From Saprospiraceae bacterium (lineage in GTDB: Bacteria; Bacteroidota; Bacteroidia; Chitinophagales; Saprospiraceae), in NCBI GenBank assembly GCA_014379065.1, contig JACMMM010000712.1, forward strand, positions 1 through 6,071: 6,071 nt of DNA, written 5' to 3'. How positions within the stretch are numbered: position 1 is the first letter of the stretch; each line of letters starts with the position of its first letter. Below the pieces are notes generated by a model, which worked only from the letters and a program-made list of their open reading frames with translations, was not told where the DNA came from and made no database searches. Below, in pieces: positions 6,071-6,071 of this stretch. The position numbers were made by a program, and so were the translations under genes.

Positions 6071-6071
6071 C

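Overview
The window carries three genes, all on the minus strand, so it reads from right to left. It looks like a chromosomal accessory region of a Bacteroidota bacterium, perhaps of the Saprospiria/Haliscomenobacter type. That placement is inference. It rests on gene starts without Shine-Dalgarno sequences, AT-rich spacers, a secreted M14 peptidase of a style common in that phylum, and a large membrane-anchored protein ending in a formylglycine-generating-enzyme-like (FGE/SUMF1) domain. No rRNA, tRNA, CRISPR array, transposase or reverse transcriptase is visible.

Layout in transcription order. (1) 6071-3449: a gene that remains open to the right edge. It encodes an N-terminal helical region, one transmembrane segment, a middle region with helices, a domain that resembles an L,D-transpeptidase but has Asn where the catalytic Cys is expected, a low-complexity linker and a C-terminal FGE/SUMF1 domain lacking one of the two catalytic cysteines. 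A hairpin with a U-tract follows directly at its stop. (2) 3448-3075: a 374-bp gap with no supported gene, containing a GC-rich island. (3) 3074-2145: a 309-residue, very basic protein of unknown function with a central GRPW motif. (4) 2144-2076: a short spacer. (5) 2075-1: a secreted M14 zinc carboxypeptidase-like enzyme, cut off by the left edge inside a C-terminal glutamine-amidotransferase-like domain.

The most unusual structure is at 5855-6002, near the 5' end of the FGE-like gene. It is a 148-bp element with perfect 25-bp inverted ends and three further hairpins nested inside, the largest a 15-bp perfect stem with a 3-nt loop. One reading frame passes through it without a stop and continues into the FGE-like protein. 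This is reminiscent of the Rickettsia palindromic elements, which sit inside reading frames, and of paired REP sequences. Whether it inserted in frame or broke and re-started an older gene cannot be settled here, because two upstream frames are open and both can be joined to the downstream protein by slightly different excisions.

The three genes need not work together. The FGE-like protein has its own terminator-like hairpin, while the 309-residue gene and the peptidase are 69 bp apart and could be co-transcribed.
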